Shown here: positions 1-10,905 of the stretch, in pieces
Layout of the letters: each line of letters begins with the position of its first letter
Numbering within the stretch: the first letter of the stretch is position 1
Origin: Dipteris shenzhenensis
Lineage: Eukaryota; Polypodiophyta; Polypodiopsida; Gleicheniales
Assembly: GCA_047967505.1 (NCBI GenBank)
Contig: CM106539.1
Length of the DNA stretch: 64,000 bases
Reading direction: 5' to 3' (one strand)
The notes under the pieces: model-generated
Told to the model about the DNA's origin: nothing
Database searches by the model: none
What the model saw: the letters and a program-made list of their open reading frames with translations, nothing else
Made by a program: the position numbers and the translations under genes

Positions 1-2
1 AG

Positions 3-3000
3 TATGGCACGTACCGGGAAGCTGGCAGCAAAGAAGTGAAAAACCCCGAATGTTGGGAGGATCAGAGACAGGTGAGACAGGGGTGTCTGAAGGAGATTCA
101 GAGACTTCAGAAAAGTCAGCCTGTTCAACAGCAGCAACCAATGAAGGTAGAAAAGAAGCAGTGTACTATCCTGGAGGAGATCCATAAACAAGAAGTACAT
201 GAAGCAGAGTTGACTGATGAAGTATTGAAGAGTACCACAGTCAGTATGGATCAGATTCTGAGCCTGGTACCTGAATTTAAAAGACAGGTGCTGAGAAGAC
301 TAGCTAAAGAGAAAGAACAGGTGGAGGAGCCTGAAACTTGTCAAGTTGAACCTGAGGATGTAGATTACAAGGTACCAAAAATCACTGTTCATTATAAGGA
401 TCAGGAAATTACAGGTGCTTTATTGGATGGAGGATCAGGAGTGAATATTTTGCCTGAATTCATGTATGTTAAGCTGAAGTTACCTGTTTTAGAGGAAGTG
501 CCTTTTCAACTGAAGATGGCAGATCAAAGAAGAATTCAACCATTGGGTATATTGAGGAATCAACAGATAAATATTTCCGGTCTGACATATCAGGTCAATT
601 TTGTGGTCTTAAAAATGGATGAAGGGGATAGTCCCTATCCTATTCTGTTGGGACGGCCGTGGTTCAAGCATGCCAAGGTGAAACAGGATTGGGGAGCAGC
701 AAAAATTACAATAAGGAAGGGAAAGAAGAAGGTGCAGATGAACATGGTTCCCACTGTAGTGTTGTCAAAACAGGCTAGAGCACTGTATGCACAGGGAATT
801 AACATGGTTCAGGAAGTAGATGATGATGAGGAGGATGTTTTCTTACAAGTTAATGGATCAGTAGTACCTGTTTTTGACATAGATGTAGTCAAAATTCTGG
901 ATCAGTTTAAAACAGGTGGACAAACTGAACTGGTTCAGCAACAGGTTCAGGAGGAGGCTGAAGATACTGATTTTGATAATCTGGATCAGGAATTACTTGA
1001 ACAAGCAGAGAAGCTGCATATACGTCAGATTATTCAAGCGGAGAAAGCTTTTGAAGAACAGATGGCAAAAACAGCAAGGGTCCAGGAGGATGATTTACAG
1101 GATCTTAATTTGGGATCGGAGGAAGAACCAAAGATGGTTAGAGTCAGTGTTCATGTAGGAGGACAATTTAAAACAGATCTTGGTCTGTTATTACAGGAAT
1201 TTAAGGACATTTTTGCTTGGAATTATACTGATATGAAAGGAGTTGATCCTCAGTTTTGTATGCACAAGATTAACTTAAAGGAGGATGCAGTACCTATTGT
1301 ATCCCAAAGATACAGAATGAATCCTAATTATGCTAAAGCAGTGAAGGAGGAATTGAATAAACTGCTGAAAGTTGGATTTATTTACCCTCTGGAGAAGGTA
1401 TCATGGTTATCACCTATAGTGATAGTGCCAAAGAAGAATGGAAAACTTAGGATATGTGTAGACTACAGAAAACTTAATGCAGCCACAGAAACAGATCCTT
1501 TTCCATTACCATTTCAGGATACCCTGTTAGATGCAGTGGCAGGTCACCAAATGTATAGTTTCCTGGATGGCTTTAGTGGTTATAATCAGATCCTTATGGC
1601 ACCTGAAGACAGGGACAAAACAGCATTTGTAACTGAGTGGGGTGTGTATGCAAGTAATGTCATGGTGTTTGGATTGAAAAATGCTCCACCAACATTTCAA
1701 AAATGGGTACAGGAGGTTTTTGCTCCTTTCTTAACAACATTCATGAGAGTCTTTCTGGATGATTTTAGTGTTTTTGGGAAGGTTGCAGATCACTTGAATC
1801 AGCTGAGAATGTGTTTTGAAAAGTGTAGACAGGCTAGACTTAGTCTGAATCCAGCAAAGTGTGCTTTTGCTGTTAAAAGGGGTATTCTGTTGGGTCATAT
1901 TATTTCAGAAGAAGGTATTCAAATTGATCCAAGAAAAGTTGCAGCTATTCAGAAAGCTAAAGCACCAGTTAACTTGAAGGAATTGGGAAGGTTTATAGGC
2001 CAGATAAAGTGGCATAACAGATTTCTGAAGTACTTGTCTTATGTGTGTATACCTCTTACAAAGCTTACAAAGAAGGAGGTTAAATATGTGTGGACTCCAG
2101 ATCAGGCAAAGGCTTTCAGTAGATTGAAGAAAATGTTACAAGTGGCACCAATAATGCAGCCGCCTGATTGGACTTTATCATTTCATATTTTTGTAGATGC
2201 ATCTGATACTGCTGTAGGAGCTGTTTTGATGCAGGAGAAACAGGCTGGATGGTTCAGACCAGTTTATTATGCAAGTAAAGTCATGACAGGAGTAGAAAGG
2301 AATTATACTGTAACTGAAAAGGAATGCTTAGGTGTGGTGTTTGCTTTGAAGAAGTTCAGGCATTATTTGCTAAGCAACAAGGTGTTTATCCATGTTGACC
2401 ATCAAGCATTAATTTACTTGGTGAATAAACCTCAATTAACAGGGAGATTGGCCAGATGGATTCTGTTATTACAGGAGTTTGATTATACGGTGATTCATAG
2501 GCCTGGGAAAGATCATGTAATAGCTGATTACCTGAGTAGGATTGACTCAGGAGAATCTCCTGAAGGAGTTTCAGATGATTTACCTGATGCAGCCTTGTTT
2601 CAGATTCAGATGATTAGATCTGACAACTGGTATGAAGAAATGCTTCACTACTTGCTGGAGGGAATGTTTCCTGAATCCATGAATAAGGATCATAGGAGGA
2701 AGTTGGCATTGAGAAGTGCTAATTTTTCAGTCATTGGAGGTTTCTTATACAAGAAAGGTGTAGATCAAATAATCAGGAGATGTGTACCTGATATACAACA
2801 ATTAGCTGTTTTGGAAGAAGCTCATGAGGGAGACTCTGGAGGTCATTTTGCAGGAGATATAACAGCTAGGAAAATTTTTCAGGCTGGACTATGGTGGCCT
2901 ACAGTGATAAAGGATTCTCATCAGTATGTTAAGACTTGTTCCAAATGTCAGAGGGATGGATATCCTAAGAATCAGGATAGAATGCAGCAGAATCCTATAT

Positions 3001-5615
3001 TAGCTTTGGAACCTTTTCAAAAATGGGGAATAGATTTTGTAGGTCCATTTAAGCCTGCAGCTAAGTTTACAGGGAACAGGTACATATTGGTAGCTACAGA
3101 CTATTGTACAAAGTGGGTGGAAGCTGTAGCATTGAGGGATAATAAGGCTTCGAGTGTGGCTAAGTTTCTGTATAATACCATCATGACCAGATTTGGTTGT
3201 CCAGTGGAACTTGTTTCAGATCAGGGAGTACATTTCCTGAACAGGGTGATTAGGCTATTGACTGAAACACATATGATCAATCACAAGAAGTCTTCAGTAT
3301 ATTATCCACAAGCTAATGGTTTAGCAGAGAGCAGTAATAAGGTTTTGGTTAAGATCTTGAAAAAAACAGTTTCAGAGAATAGGAAGGATTGGGATCTGAA
3401 ACTAAATTCTGCTTTGTGGGCATTTAGAACAGCTTATAAAGTCAGTACAGGTTTAACCCCTTTCAGATTGGTCTATGGTTTGGAAGCTGTTGTACCTATG
3501 GAATTTATTATACCATCTTTGAGGGTGGCAATTTCAAAAAAATTATCATTGGAGGAATCAGTGGTTCATAGACTTGATCAGTTGAGAACATTGGAGGAAG
3601 ACAGGTTTCATAGTGCTTATGTGGCCACTGTTATTCAAAACAGGAGGGCAGCATGGCTTAACAAGAACCTAAAAAAGAAAGTGTTTAGGGAAGGAGATTC
3701 AGTACTATTGTATAATTCAAGACTTGGTAAATTCCCTGGAAAATTGAAGCTTAGATATACTGGCCCATTTCTCATAAAACAGGTGTTAGGCCAGGGAACT
3801 TTTCTGTTGTCTGATTTTTCAGGTAATATTTTTCCTAAACCTATTAATGGTTTTAGGCTGAAGGCATTTGTTGGTCGGGATTCACTGAAGAAGGAAGTCG
3901 GAGTACATTTAGTTGCAGTCGGCAAAAAAATTACTAATATAAAATCTACTCCAAGTGTGCATACAGAATCTTCAAGTGAAGTTAACTTATGGCATATTGA
4001 GTTGATGGGCGGATGTGAGATTTTCACATGTGTGAAATTTCACCAACACTGCATGGAAGGGCGTATTCTGCGTTTTTCTAGCTCAGAGGAGAAGATTACA
4101 CAGACGTTGTTGAGTATGGCTAAGCTGAGGACGGAAGTACGCCGTAGCCCGAGGGTAAAGGACCAGATGCAAAAGGAGGAAAGTTTTTCAACAGAATCGA
4201 AGCATGATAATTCCATTTCGGAGGAGGAAACGACGCCAAGATCTAGTTCGGCTCCAGCAGACACAGCGTCGTCGTCTTTGTTTCTTGATTCAAAGGTTAG
4301 TCTCAATCTGCAGAATTCAAAGAATACATTCTGGTTACACAAGATGGGATTGTGGGATTATGCAAGTCTACCTTGGGAATCTTGGAAGGCAAACGATCAA
4401 GCCAGTGATCAGTTTAAGTTTTTGCGAAATAATGATGGCTTTATTATTCCTGGTATGCTGTTAACTGTGGAAGTAGTGTCCTATGTGTTCAATTTGCCTA
4501 TGGAAGGAGAAATTAAAGTCACTAAGGTTCCTGTCAAAGCTTTAGAAGAAGAATTTGGTGTCCCAGTTAATTCCAGAGGATATTATGTTGTGAAGAAGGT
4601 TAAAGACACAGATAGAAGGATACAGTTGGAATGGTTTCTGGAGAATGTGTTGCTTCTGGTTAAATCAGAATACATGTCTGAGAGAAACTATGAGTATATT
4701 CATGCTGCAGAGAAAGGAAAAGACATAGCTTGGGCTCATGTTTTATACCAGAAAATCATGATGGAGGTTGGAGAAAAGGATAAGAGGAAGGCTAATAAAA
4801 CATCAAGATTAGGGCCTGTGCTTGCAACTTTGTTTGTCAAAATTCATAATTTGGAACTGTTGTTTGGGGGCAAGATCCAGAAGTCCATTCAACCTTTTTC
4901 AAGGTCAATGAAGAGACAAGCAGAAGATTGGGATGGTGAACCACCTAGGAGTAAGCAGTTGAAATCACAACAGTTAGGAGACAGAAGTCAGGTGGTCAAA
5001 GATTTGATTGCAGCAGGTTATTCTAAGGATGAAGCAAAGGAGGCAACAACAGAGTATGAAGATATGGAAGATCCTTTATTTGCAGAGGTGAAGGATGCAG
5101 AGAAGTCAATGCCTAGCAGTTCAAGGAAGAAATCTTTTAAGTTAAGGATTTCAAAGTCTAGAACAGAACAGCAACAGGTTACAGGAATATTGGAATCTCA
5201 GGTGGTTTTCTCTGAAGGTATATCACAGGATGTATCTTTACAAGAGGTAAAGAAAGCTTGCAAAGTTGTAGATAGTTATGTGCAACAACAAGGAAGGTTG
5301 GCTCATGTTGATATGAGAAAGCAGAAGGAAATGGAAAACAAGATACAACTTTTGGAGAGTCAACTGGATAAGCAAAAAAAAGTTCGTGATGATAGACTTC
5401 ACAGGAACAAAGAGGAGCTGAATGCAGAGTTGAAGATTGTACAGGTATTAAAGGAGGAGATGAAAGCAGAAAAGTTTAAGTATGAACAGATGATACAGAA
5501 TAGATGCAAAGCTGAATCACAGATAACTGAATGGCTTGAGGAGATCAAAAAATGCAATGGATACAGAGTTTGTAGTATTGGCAAACAAAAATGCAGAACT
5601 TATTTCAACCAATGA
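3..5615 (+). CDS. Gypsy pol polyprotein with long C-terminal extension (5' partial)
   Basis: This encodes the enzymes that copy and integrate element A. Counting residues from base 36: retropepsin at about 128-138 (LLDGGSGVNIL); reverse transcriptase with KLRICVDYRKLN near 470 and the catalytic FLDD near 573; RNase H near 720 (VDASDTAVGAVL); integrase zinc region about 929-973 (GGHFAGDITARK, then CSKCQR) and core WGIDFVGPF, SDQGVHF and NGLAESS at about 1000-1095. About 500 residues follow the integrase. Residues about 1430-1610 (FWLHKMGLWDYASLPWESW onward) resemble the plant mobile or Transposase_32-like domains found in some plant retroelements, and the end is Lys/Glu/Gln-rich and probably coiled coil. 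The frame is open to the left edge, so the true start is not visible. It ends early at 5615 because of a frameshift in an A6 run at 5547-5552; the matching frame continues to 6153. Confidence 0.88.
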   Translation, partial: YGTYREAGSKEVKNPECWEDQRQVRQGCLKEIQRLQKSQPVQQQQPMKVEKKQCTILEEIHKQEVHEAELTDEVLKSTTVSMDQILSLVPEFKRQVLRRLAKEKEQVEEPETCQVEPEDVDYKVPKITVHYKDQEITGALLDGGSGVNILPEFMYVKLKLPVLEEVPFQLKMADQRRIQPLGILRNQQINISGLTYQVNFVVLKMDEGDSPYPILLGRPWFKHAKVKQDWGAAKITIRKGKKKVQMNMVPTVVLSKQARALYAQGINMVQEVDDDEEDVFLQVNGSVVPVFDIDVVKILDQFKTGGQTELVQQQVQEEAEDTDFDNLDQELLEQAEKLHIRQIIQAEKAFEEQMAKTARVQEDDLQDLNLGSEEEPKMVRVSVHVGGQFKTDLGLLLQEFKDIFAWNYTDMKGVDPQFCMHKINLKEDAVPIVSQRYRMNPNYAKAVKEELNKLLKVGFIYPLEKVSWLSPIVIVPKKNGKLRICVDYRKLNAATETDPFPLPFQDTLLDAVAGHQMYSFLDGFSGYNQILMAPEDRDKTAFVTEWGVYASNVMVFGLKNAPPTFQKWVQEVFAPFLTTFMRVFLDDFSVFGKVADHLNQLRMCFEKCRQARLSLNPAKCAFAVKRGILLGHIISEEGIQIDPRKVAAIQKAKAPVNLKELGRFIGQIKWHNRFLKYLSYVCIPLTKLTKKEVKYVWTPDQAKAFSRLKKMLQVAPIMQPPDWTLSFHIFVDASDTAVGAVLMQEKQAGWFRPVYYASKVMTGVERNYTVTEKECLGVVFALKKFRHYLLSNKVFIHVDHQALIYLVNKPQLTGRLARWILLLQEFDYTVIHRPGKDHVIADYLSRIDSGESPEGVSDDLPDAALFQIQMIRSDNWYEEMLHYLLEGMFPESMNKDHRRKLALRSANFSVIGGFLYKKGVDQIIRRCVPDIQQLAVLEEAHEGDSGGHFAGDITARKIFQAGLWWPTVIKDSHQYVKTCSKCQRDGYPKNQDRMQQNPILALEPFQKWGIDFVGPFKPAAKFTGNRYILVATDYCTKWVEAVALRDNKASSVAKFLYNTIMTRFGCPVELVSDQGVHFLNRVIRLLTETHMINHKKSSVYYPQANGLAESSNKVLVKILKKTVSENRKDWDLKLNSALWAFRTAYKVSTGLTPFRLVYGLEAVVPMEFIIPSLRVAISKKLSLEESVVHRLDQLRTLEEDRFHSAYVATVIQNRRAAWLNKNLKKKVFREGDSVLLYNSRLGKFPGKLKLRYTGPFLIKQVLGQGTFLLSDFSGNIFPKPINGFRLKAFVGRDSLKKEVGVHLVAVGKKITNIKSTPSVHTESSSEVNLWHIELMGGCEIFTCVKFHQHCMEGRILRFSSSEEKITQTLLSMAKLRTEVRRSPRVKDQMQKEESFSTESKHDNSISEEETTPRSSSAPADTASSSLFLDSKVSLNLQNSKNTFWLHKMGLWDYASLPWESWKANDQASDQFKFLRNNDGFIIPGMLLTVEVVSYVFNLPMEGEIKVTKVPVKALEEEFGVPVNSRGYYVVKKVKDTDRRIQLEWFLENVLLLVKSEYMSERNYEYIHAAEKGKDIAWAHVLYQKIMMEVGEKDKRKANKTSRLGPVLATLFVKIHNLELLFGGKIQKSIQPFSRSMKRQAEDWDGEPPRSKQLKSQQLGDRSQVVKDLIAAGYSKDEAKEATTEYEDMEDPLFAEVKDAEKSMPSSSRKKSFKLRISKSRTEQQQVTGILESQVVFSEGISQDVSLQEVKKACKVVDSYVQQQGRLAHVDMRKQKEMENKIQLLESQLDKQKKVRDDRLHRNKEELNAELKIVQVLKEEMKAEKFKYEQMIQNRCKAESQITEWLEEIKKCNGYRVCSIGKQKCRTYFNQ

Positions 5616-6153
5616 ATTACTTGTAAATCAGGTTGTAGCACTCAAATCTGTTCAAGAACAGCTCAAGAGCATGACTGAAGAGGATCAAGAGATTGATGTG
5701 GAGGGAGTGTTTATTAGTAATGCTGATAAACAGATTCTGGAAATGGAAATGAAGCAGACAGGTAATTTGATTTGGAAAGGCATTAAGGAAAGACTGAGTA
5801 CTGTGTTTATGAGACCTTGGGAGGCATTTGCAAGTAAAGAATATAAATTACTGATTACTTCATTGAAGCATCAAATCCTGGTGTTGAAGAAGCAGAATGA
5901 GGAATTACAGGCAAATCAGGTACTGATACAGTCACAGAAGATGCCAACAAAAGAATTTTCAAGTACATTGTCTGGAAAGCTTTCACATACTTCATCTTTG
6001 AATGCTTTAAAAATATATCAAACACAAGAAGATGAACTGTCAGAGGAGAGTCCTCCATCATTTCATTTTCAAGTAGACATAGCTGAAACTAGCTCATTCA
6101 GAATGAGTAAACACATGGATGTTGGTCAGTCCAGTTTCAATAATGATGATTAG
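5536..6153 (+). pseudogene. Continuation of element A post-integrase coiled-coil ORF after a +1 shift
   Basis: This frame continues the Glu/Lys/Gln-rich helical sequence that the upstream frame abandons at 5552. It reads about 205 residues with heptad-like stretches (NAELISTNELLVNQVVALKS), then a Ser-rich tail, and stops at 6153 before the LTR. The two frames overlap at 5536-5615, and one extra A in the A6 tract at 5547-5552 is enough to explain the break. It could be a private mutation, a sequencing or assembly error, or, less likely, programmed frameshifting. No enzymatic motif is visible. It is best read as the C-terminal part of the same accessory protein, not as a separate gene. Confidence 0.7.
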
Positions 6154-6462
6154 CTGGATGTTGATTTCTTAAAGGCATCAGAAGAAGTGGATAATGGGAT
6201 ATTATGCACTATGTCTTAGTTTTTTCTTTATTGCACAATAATTTCTATCTTTTGTAATTTAGAGGACAACTGTGTTTGGAAGTAGTCTAAACCTTGGTAC
6301 TGCACCAAGCTCTTTTCTCTATTTTCCAGCATAGTCTTGGATTGATGAGATGTTGCATCATGAAGAGAGTCTACTAAATTGCATTAGACTGAAACTAGAA
6401 ATAATATTGTGGGTTCGAGTCTACTATTTTTGGCAAAAAATAGTAACCACCGGGTGTGCCAG

Positions 6463-6758
6463 TGTTAAAGATAGAATTTAGTCATTAGCATTTAGAATTA
6501 GTAATAGTTCATGAACCTTAATATAGAATGGAGGGGATATGTAAAGATGTCAATGTATGGGTCATTAGTGATATGAAAAGACATGAGGAAGTTAGTTGTT
6601 GGACGTTGTTTTTTGATGAAGAATGTAAACTTTTTATATATACAGTCGGGTGATGAAGATTTCAGGCGTAATACTGTTTACTGTTTTTCTTCTCCTGTTT
6701 TCTGAAATTCAATGCAATCTGTAATATGGAATTCATTTACGAGTTTTCACCCTTAACA
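6463..6758 (+). repeat. 3' LTR of Gypsy element A
   Basis: The segment is 296 bp and has matching inverted ends, TGTTAA at 6463 and TTAACA at 6758. A TATA-like box lies at 6635-6642. Directly after TTAACA the sequence is minus-strand integrase of element B (codons for GTQARYI), which fixes the right boundary. The expected 5-bp target duplication is ATGTA at 6759-6763; its partner lies outside the window. The bases before 6463 are not a convincing polypurine tract, so the left boundary is less certain. Confidence 0.7.
6635..6642 (+). promoter_or_regulatory. TATA box in the LTR of element A
   Basis: TATATATA lies 172 bp into the LTR, upstream of the probable transcript start or R region. This is the usual place for the LTR core promoter. 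Confidence 0.5.
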
Positions 6759-8201
6759 ATGTAGCGTGCTTGTGTTCCTTTTGCTGCTGGATGTATGGGA
6801 CCCACATAATCAATCCCCCATTTTTCAAATGGCTGTTGTGCAACAACTGTTGTTAGGGGATTGAAGTCTTTGTGTTGTGGTTTAATAGTTCGTTGGCATA
6901 CATCACAGCCTTTTACATATTCATAGGCATCTGCCCATAGTGTTGGCCACCAGTAGCCTGCGAGGAGAACTTTTCTTGCTGTGGCTTCCCCTTGGAAGTG
7001 TCCTCCTGCAATGCCTTCATGGACTTCACTCAGGATTGGCAGGATCTCATGAGGCATTACACATCTTCTTAATATCTGGTCCTTGCCCATCTTGTATAGT
7101 TGTCCTGCAATGAGTTGATATGGTGCAGCCTTTAGAATCAATTTTCTAGCATCTATTGCTTTCATGTCAGGGGGTGGTCTTCCTGCCATCAAGTACCCAA
7201 TGATATCTCCACACCATTCTGGAACAGCATCTATTTGAAATAGTGTGGCATCTGGTAAGTCATCTTCTACTCCAGTGGCTTCTTCTCCTGTCTTGACTCG
7301 AGACATGTGATCGGCAATGTAGTGTTGGGCACCTTTGCGGACCACAATTTTGAAGTTGAATTCTTGCAGCAAGAGGAGCCATCTGGTTATTCTTCCTGTG
7401 GTACACGGACGGTTCACAAGATAAAGCAATGCTTGATGGTCGGTGTAGAAGACAAAATCATTTGCGAGTAGATAGTGCCGAAATTTCTTTACACTGTACA
7501 CCATTGCTAGGGCTTCTCTTTCTGTGGTTGTATAGTTGATCTCTGCATCATTGAGTTGGCGACTGGCGAAGTAGACGGGGTAGTCTTTCTTATGTTCACC
7601 CGGTTGACAAAGCACACTCCCAATTGCATACTTGGATCCATCAGTATGAACATGAAAATCAATATCCCAATTGGGAGATAGAAGGATGGGTGCTGTGATT
7701 AGGCGCCACTTTAAAAGCTCAAAGGCTTGGTCGCACTCTTCGGTCCATAAGAACTCCACTAATAACTTGTAAAGTGGTCTAGCTATCATGGCATACCGCA
7801 ATATAAATCTTCTATAATAGCCGGCATGTCCCATAAAGACCTGTACACCTTTGGAATTTGTAGGAGGAGGCAATTCCATGATGATCTTGATTTTGTCCAT
7901 GTCAGTTGCAATCCCATGTTGAGAGACGATGTGTCCCAAAACAACTCCGTGGGTGACCATGAACTGGCATTTTGTTGGATTTAGGGAGATGCCATACTCC
8001 CTGCATTTGATTAGTACTTCTTCCAGACATTTGAAGTGGTCCTGTTTGGTTGAATGGATGCACAAATCATCCAAGAAGACCTGTAAAAACTTATTCAAAA
8101 ATGACTTGAAAGCTGTGAACATGACTCGCTGGAAGGTGGCTGGGGCATTACAAAGGCCGAATGGCATGACTCTATATGCAAAAATACCCCATTCTGTAGC
8201 A
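6759..8201 (-). pseudogene. Gypsy pol 3' part (RT end, RNase H, integrase zinc domain), truncated
   Basis: The open frame runs from 8167 (MPFGLCNAPATFQRVM) and matches the middle of reverse transcriptase, with the catalytic FLDDLCI near residue 30. It continues into RNase H (HTDGSKYAIGSVLCQPG, near 172; FYTDHQALLYLV) and the integrase zinc region (GGHFQGEATARK, then CDVCQR at about 383-425). It breaks off in the catalytic core just after WGIDYVGPI and ARYI. The remaining codons to 6737 are element A LTR read backwards. A one-base loss near 8201 separates it from the upstream pol frame, so it is a pseudogene continuation and its first ATG is not a true start. Confidence 0.85.
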
Positions 8202-10905
8202 ATGCTGTTTTTGATTGGTCTTGAGGAGCAATTTGTACCTGGTTATAGCCACTGAAGCCATCCAAGAAGCTATAGATTTCGGATCCTGCCACCTTTTCCA
8301 ACACTGTTTCTGTTAAGGGTAGGGGGTAGTGATCCCTAATTGTGGCGGCATTCACATTTTTCAAGTTTACGCATATTCTGAGCTTCTTGTTGCGTTTAGG
8401 CACAATGACAATGGGTGAAACCCAATCAGTGTGCTCTATCTCGTAGATGAATCCGGCATCTAGGAGTTTTTCCAGCTCATCATAAACCATGGTGCCATAT
8501 TTAGGATTTGTGCGATAAGGTCCACATACCTTAGGGCGAGCACCTTCCCTTATAGGGATCGTGTGAACTGCCACTTCTGGTGAAATTCCTTTCATCTCTT
8601 TGTATGACCATGCTAGGCAGTCACGGTATTCCATTAGGAGGTCTTTGAGTTTGATTTCATCTTCTTGACGGAGCTGTTTCCCAATGAAAACTAACTTTTC
8701 TTCCTCCCCTTCAAGGGCGAGGTTTATTGTGCGTGTTTTTGCCGGTCCCTCATAGATTGGAGTTTCTCCAATGCTATTGGTTTCTTGAACTTCAGATTCT
8801 CTGATTGGTCTTGGCATTGCTATTGGTGCACTACCACTTGTATAATTCTTAAAGTATTCCGGCACTTCTCGAAGATCGGCCTCTGATGGGGTTGAACTAG
8901 CCTGAGATGTGTCATGAGTACTGGGTGGCATAGTTGCATTTAGTAATTTGTTAGGCTCTTCTTTCCTTTCTTTTTCTGAAGTCTCTTGATCGAGCTTCAT
9001 CCGCACATGTGGCTTATATTTCCGAAACTTCTTACGTTGGGAACTGTGGGGTAACTTTTCCACTGGCAAGGTGTTTCCAAGTAAGGGTTCATGTGCTGCA
9101 CATACTCCTTCCAGTCCTTCAGGGGACCATTCAAGAGGTGGTGGTTTTGACTTTGAGGGGACTGCCTTTGCAAGATACAATTCCACAATCCGTGTTTGGA
9201 CTCGTTCGAATTCATTGAAGTGCTCGGCCTTGGCTTTTCTGCGATTTCCTCCGGCAGCTTTCTTGCGGGATCTTCTGCTGTTATGCAACTGTGGAGGTTC
9301 AACTTTTGGGAGCTCAACTGCCATTAGGGCATGCAGGATGGCTAGGTCATTTTCAAAGATTTGATCTTCAATTTTAGCATTCGCAGCCTCTGTTTCAAGG
9401 TCCCAAGGAAAATCTGAGTCATCATTGGTATGGGTACCTTCTTCAGGTTCATTATCCCATTCGAGGTCAGCCATAAAGAAAGGCATCTCTAGATCGATTT
9501 GTTCTTCATGCATCGGTGGAGGATCGACCTGTAGTGCGTTAACATCTATCTGTGAGAAGATGGGGTCTAATGAATGGCAGTTGTCGATGGTTGCCAATGT
9601 TTGTATCCAGTTATTGACATTGCTTTGTGAGTCACCTGCTATGACATGCTGTTGCAAGGGATCTGATTTGCTCGAGATTGTCGTGGAAGATGTGTCATCC
9701 AATGCTCTAGGAACAATTGGTTTAATAACTCCTGTCCCCACATTCACCCTGACTGCAGTGTCTCGATTCTGGATTGTCAATCTATCCGTTCCCCAGTCAT
9801 GGAGGACTGATGCTTCCCGTAACCAAGGACGTCCCAGTAAGATTTGATAGGATTTTTTGGGGAGATCCAAGATTGTGAATTGAAGGGAAAAGCGGACTCC
9901 TGCGATCTTTGTGGACACGCCATTCACTATTCCCAAGGGTTTAGCCCGTGAATCATCGGCAAGGCGTATGTTGAAATTAGCCTTTTGCATTGGTGGGAGA
10001 CCCCATTCTTCGTAAAGCTCCTTTGATAGGACATTGACACCCGCTCCACCATCCACTATGGCTTGGATTTCATTATATGCCTTGTGGATCAAAGGCACAG
10101 TGATGTTGCGTATGTCATCTTTCTCACCCATCCGCACAGGGATATCATCAATGTCGTTCATAGGTGGAGAGGGATTTGCGAGTTCAATCCATCCTTTGAA
10201 ACTCTCCCAGAGATTGGGACAATTTCGTAAGAGGATTCCGATGGGAATGGACACAGGGCAACTCAGGATGCTAGAGAGTGCAGCTCCTTCAAGTTGATAG
10301 GGCGGTACATTCTGTTGTGGAGTCTGTTGTTGGAACAAAGGCTCGAGTACAGTATTAATACTTTGTTGGGCCAAGTCATGGAGTGGGTCTTGAGCTTGTT
10401 TCTGAGCCTCAAATTGAGCTTGTTCATTTTGGACCCATTGCTGAAGTGCCTGAAAACGAGCCTTCTCCACCTCTGCATTCGGGAATGGAGCTTCTTTTAT
10501 ACGAGGCTCGGAAGTTGATGTAGATGAACTCGGCTGCTCATTGCTTGGCGGAGGTGGAGGCACTTGTGCTTTCTTTCTCAGAAGTCGCTTCGGTTGGTTC
10601 GGAATGATAGGGTCCTTCGTAGCCGCTTTCTGTTGGCGTGTAATTACATTGATAGGTTGTGACCTTAGACTTGCCGGTCCCAGACTTTGATGGTCCACCC
10701 CAATGATGCCGATGGGGATGTCAGGCTTAACCTCTGTTTGTTCTGGGACCTTATTTTTCATGGGACAATCCATACAGGCATGTCCTATGCCACAATCTCT
10801 GCAGAGTGGCTGGAAAGTGGCTGGGCTACCGCGATGAGGGCATTCTGCGATTCTATGATTTTCTCCACAACCGTAACACTTGATTGGTGCGCGAAATGTG
10901 TTGGG
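8095..10905 (-). pseudogene. Gypsy pol 5' part: zinc knuckles, protease, start of reverse transcriptase
   Basis: This region continues in the same frame after the gag stop. Codons 10905-10774 encode two further zinc-knuckle-like motifs (CYGCGENHRIAEC and CRDCGIGHACMDC). From 10773: a Pro/Gln linker, retropepsin at about residues 239-340 (IVDGGAGVNVL, then ILLGRPWL), an acidic spacer of about 400 residues, and the reverse transcriptase start (KLRICVNLKNVNAAT near 800; FLDGFSGYNQ near 840). After SKTA the frame is lost at about 8201 by one base, and the last residues to 8095 are out-of-frame. With gag and the 3' part it made one gag-pol protein. Confidence 0.85.

Larger units (their letters stand above)
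1..6758 (+). mobile_element. Gypsy LTR retrotransposon A, 3' portion (5' end outside window)
   Basis: The stretch holds protease, reverse transcriptase, RNase H and integrase in Gypsy order, a post-integrase extension, a short untranslated stretch and a 3' LTR at 6463-6758. The RT box FLDDFSVFG resembles Athila/Tat-group plant Gypsy elements. The reading frame is already open at base 3, so gag and the 5' LTR lie to the left of the window. The element ends exactly inside the integrase codons of the minus-strand element B, so it is a nested insertion. Lineage assignment is by motif likeness only. Confidence 0.88.

Noticed and set aside
3635-4342. Minus-strand frames of 130 and 100 aa
   Set aside because: They are antisense to the element A polyprotein and show no domain.
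8997-10518. Plus-strand and alternate minus frames of 69-140 aa
   Set aside because: They are shadows of the element B pol spacer region.
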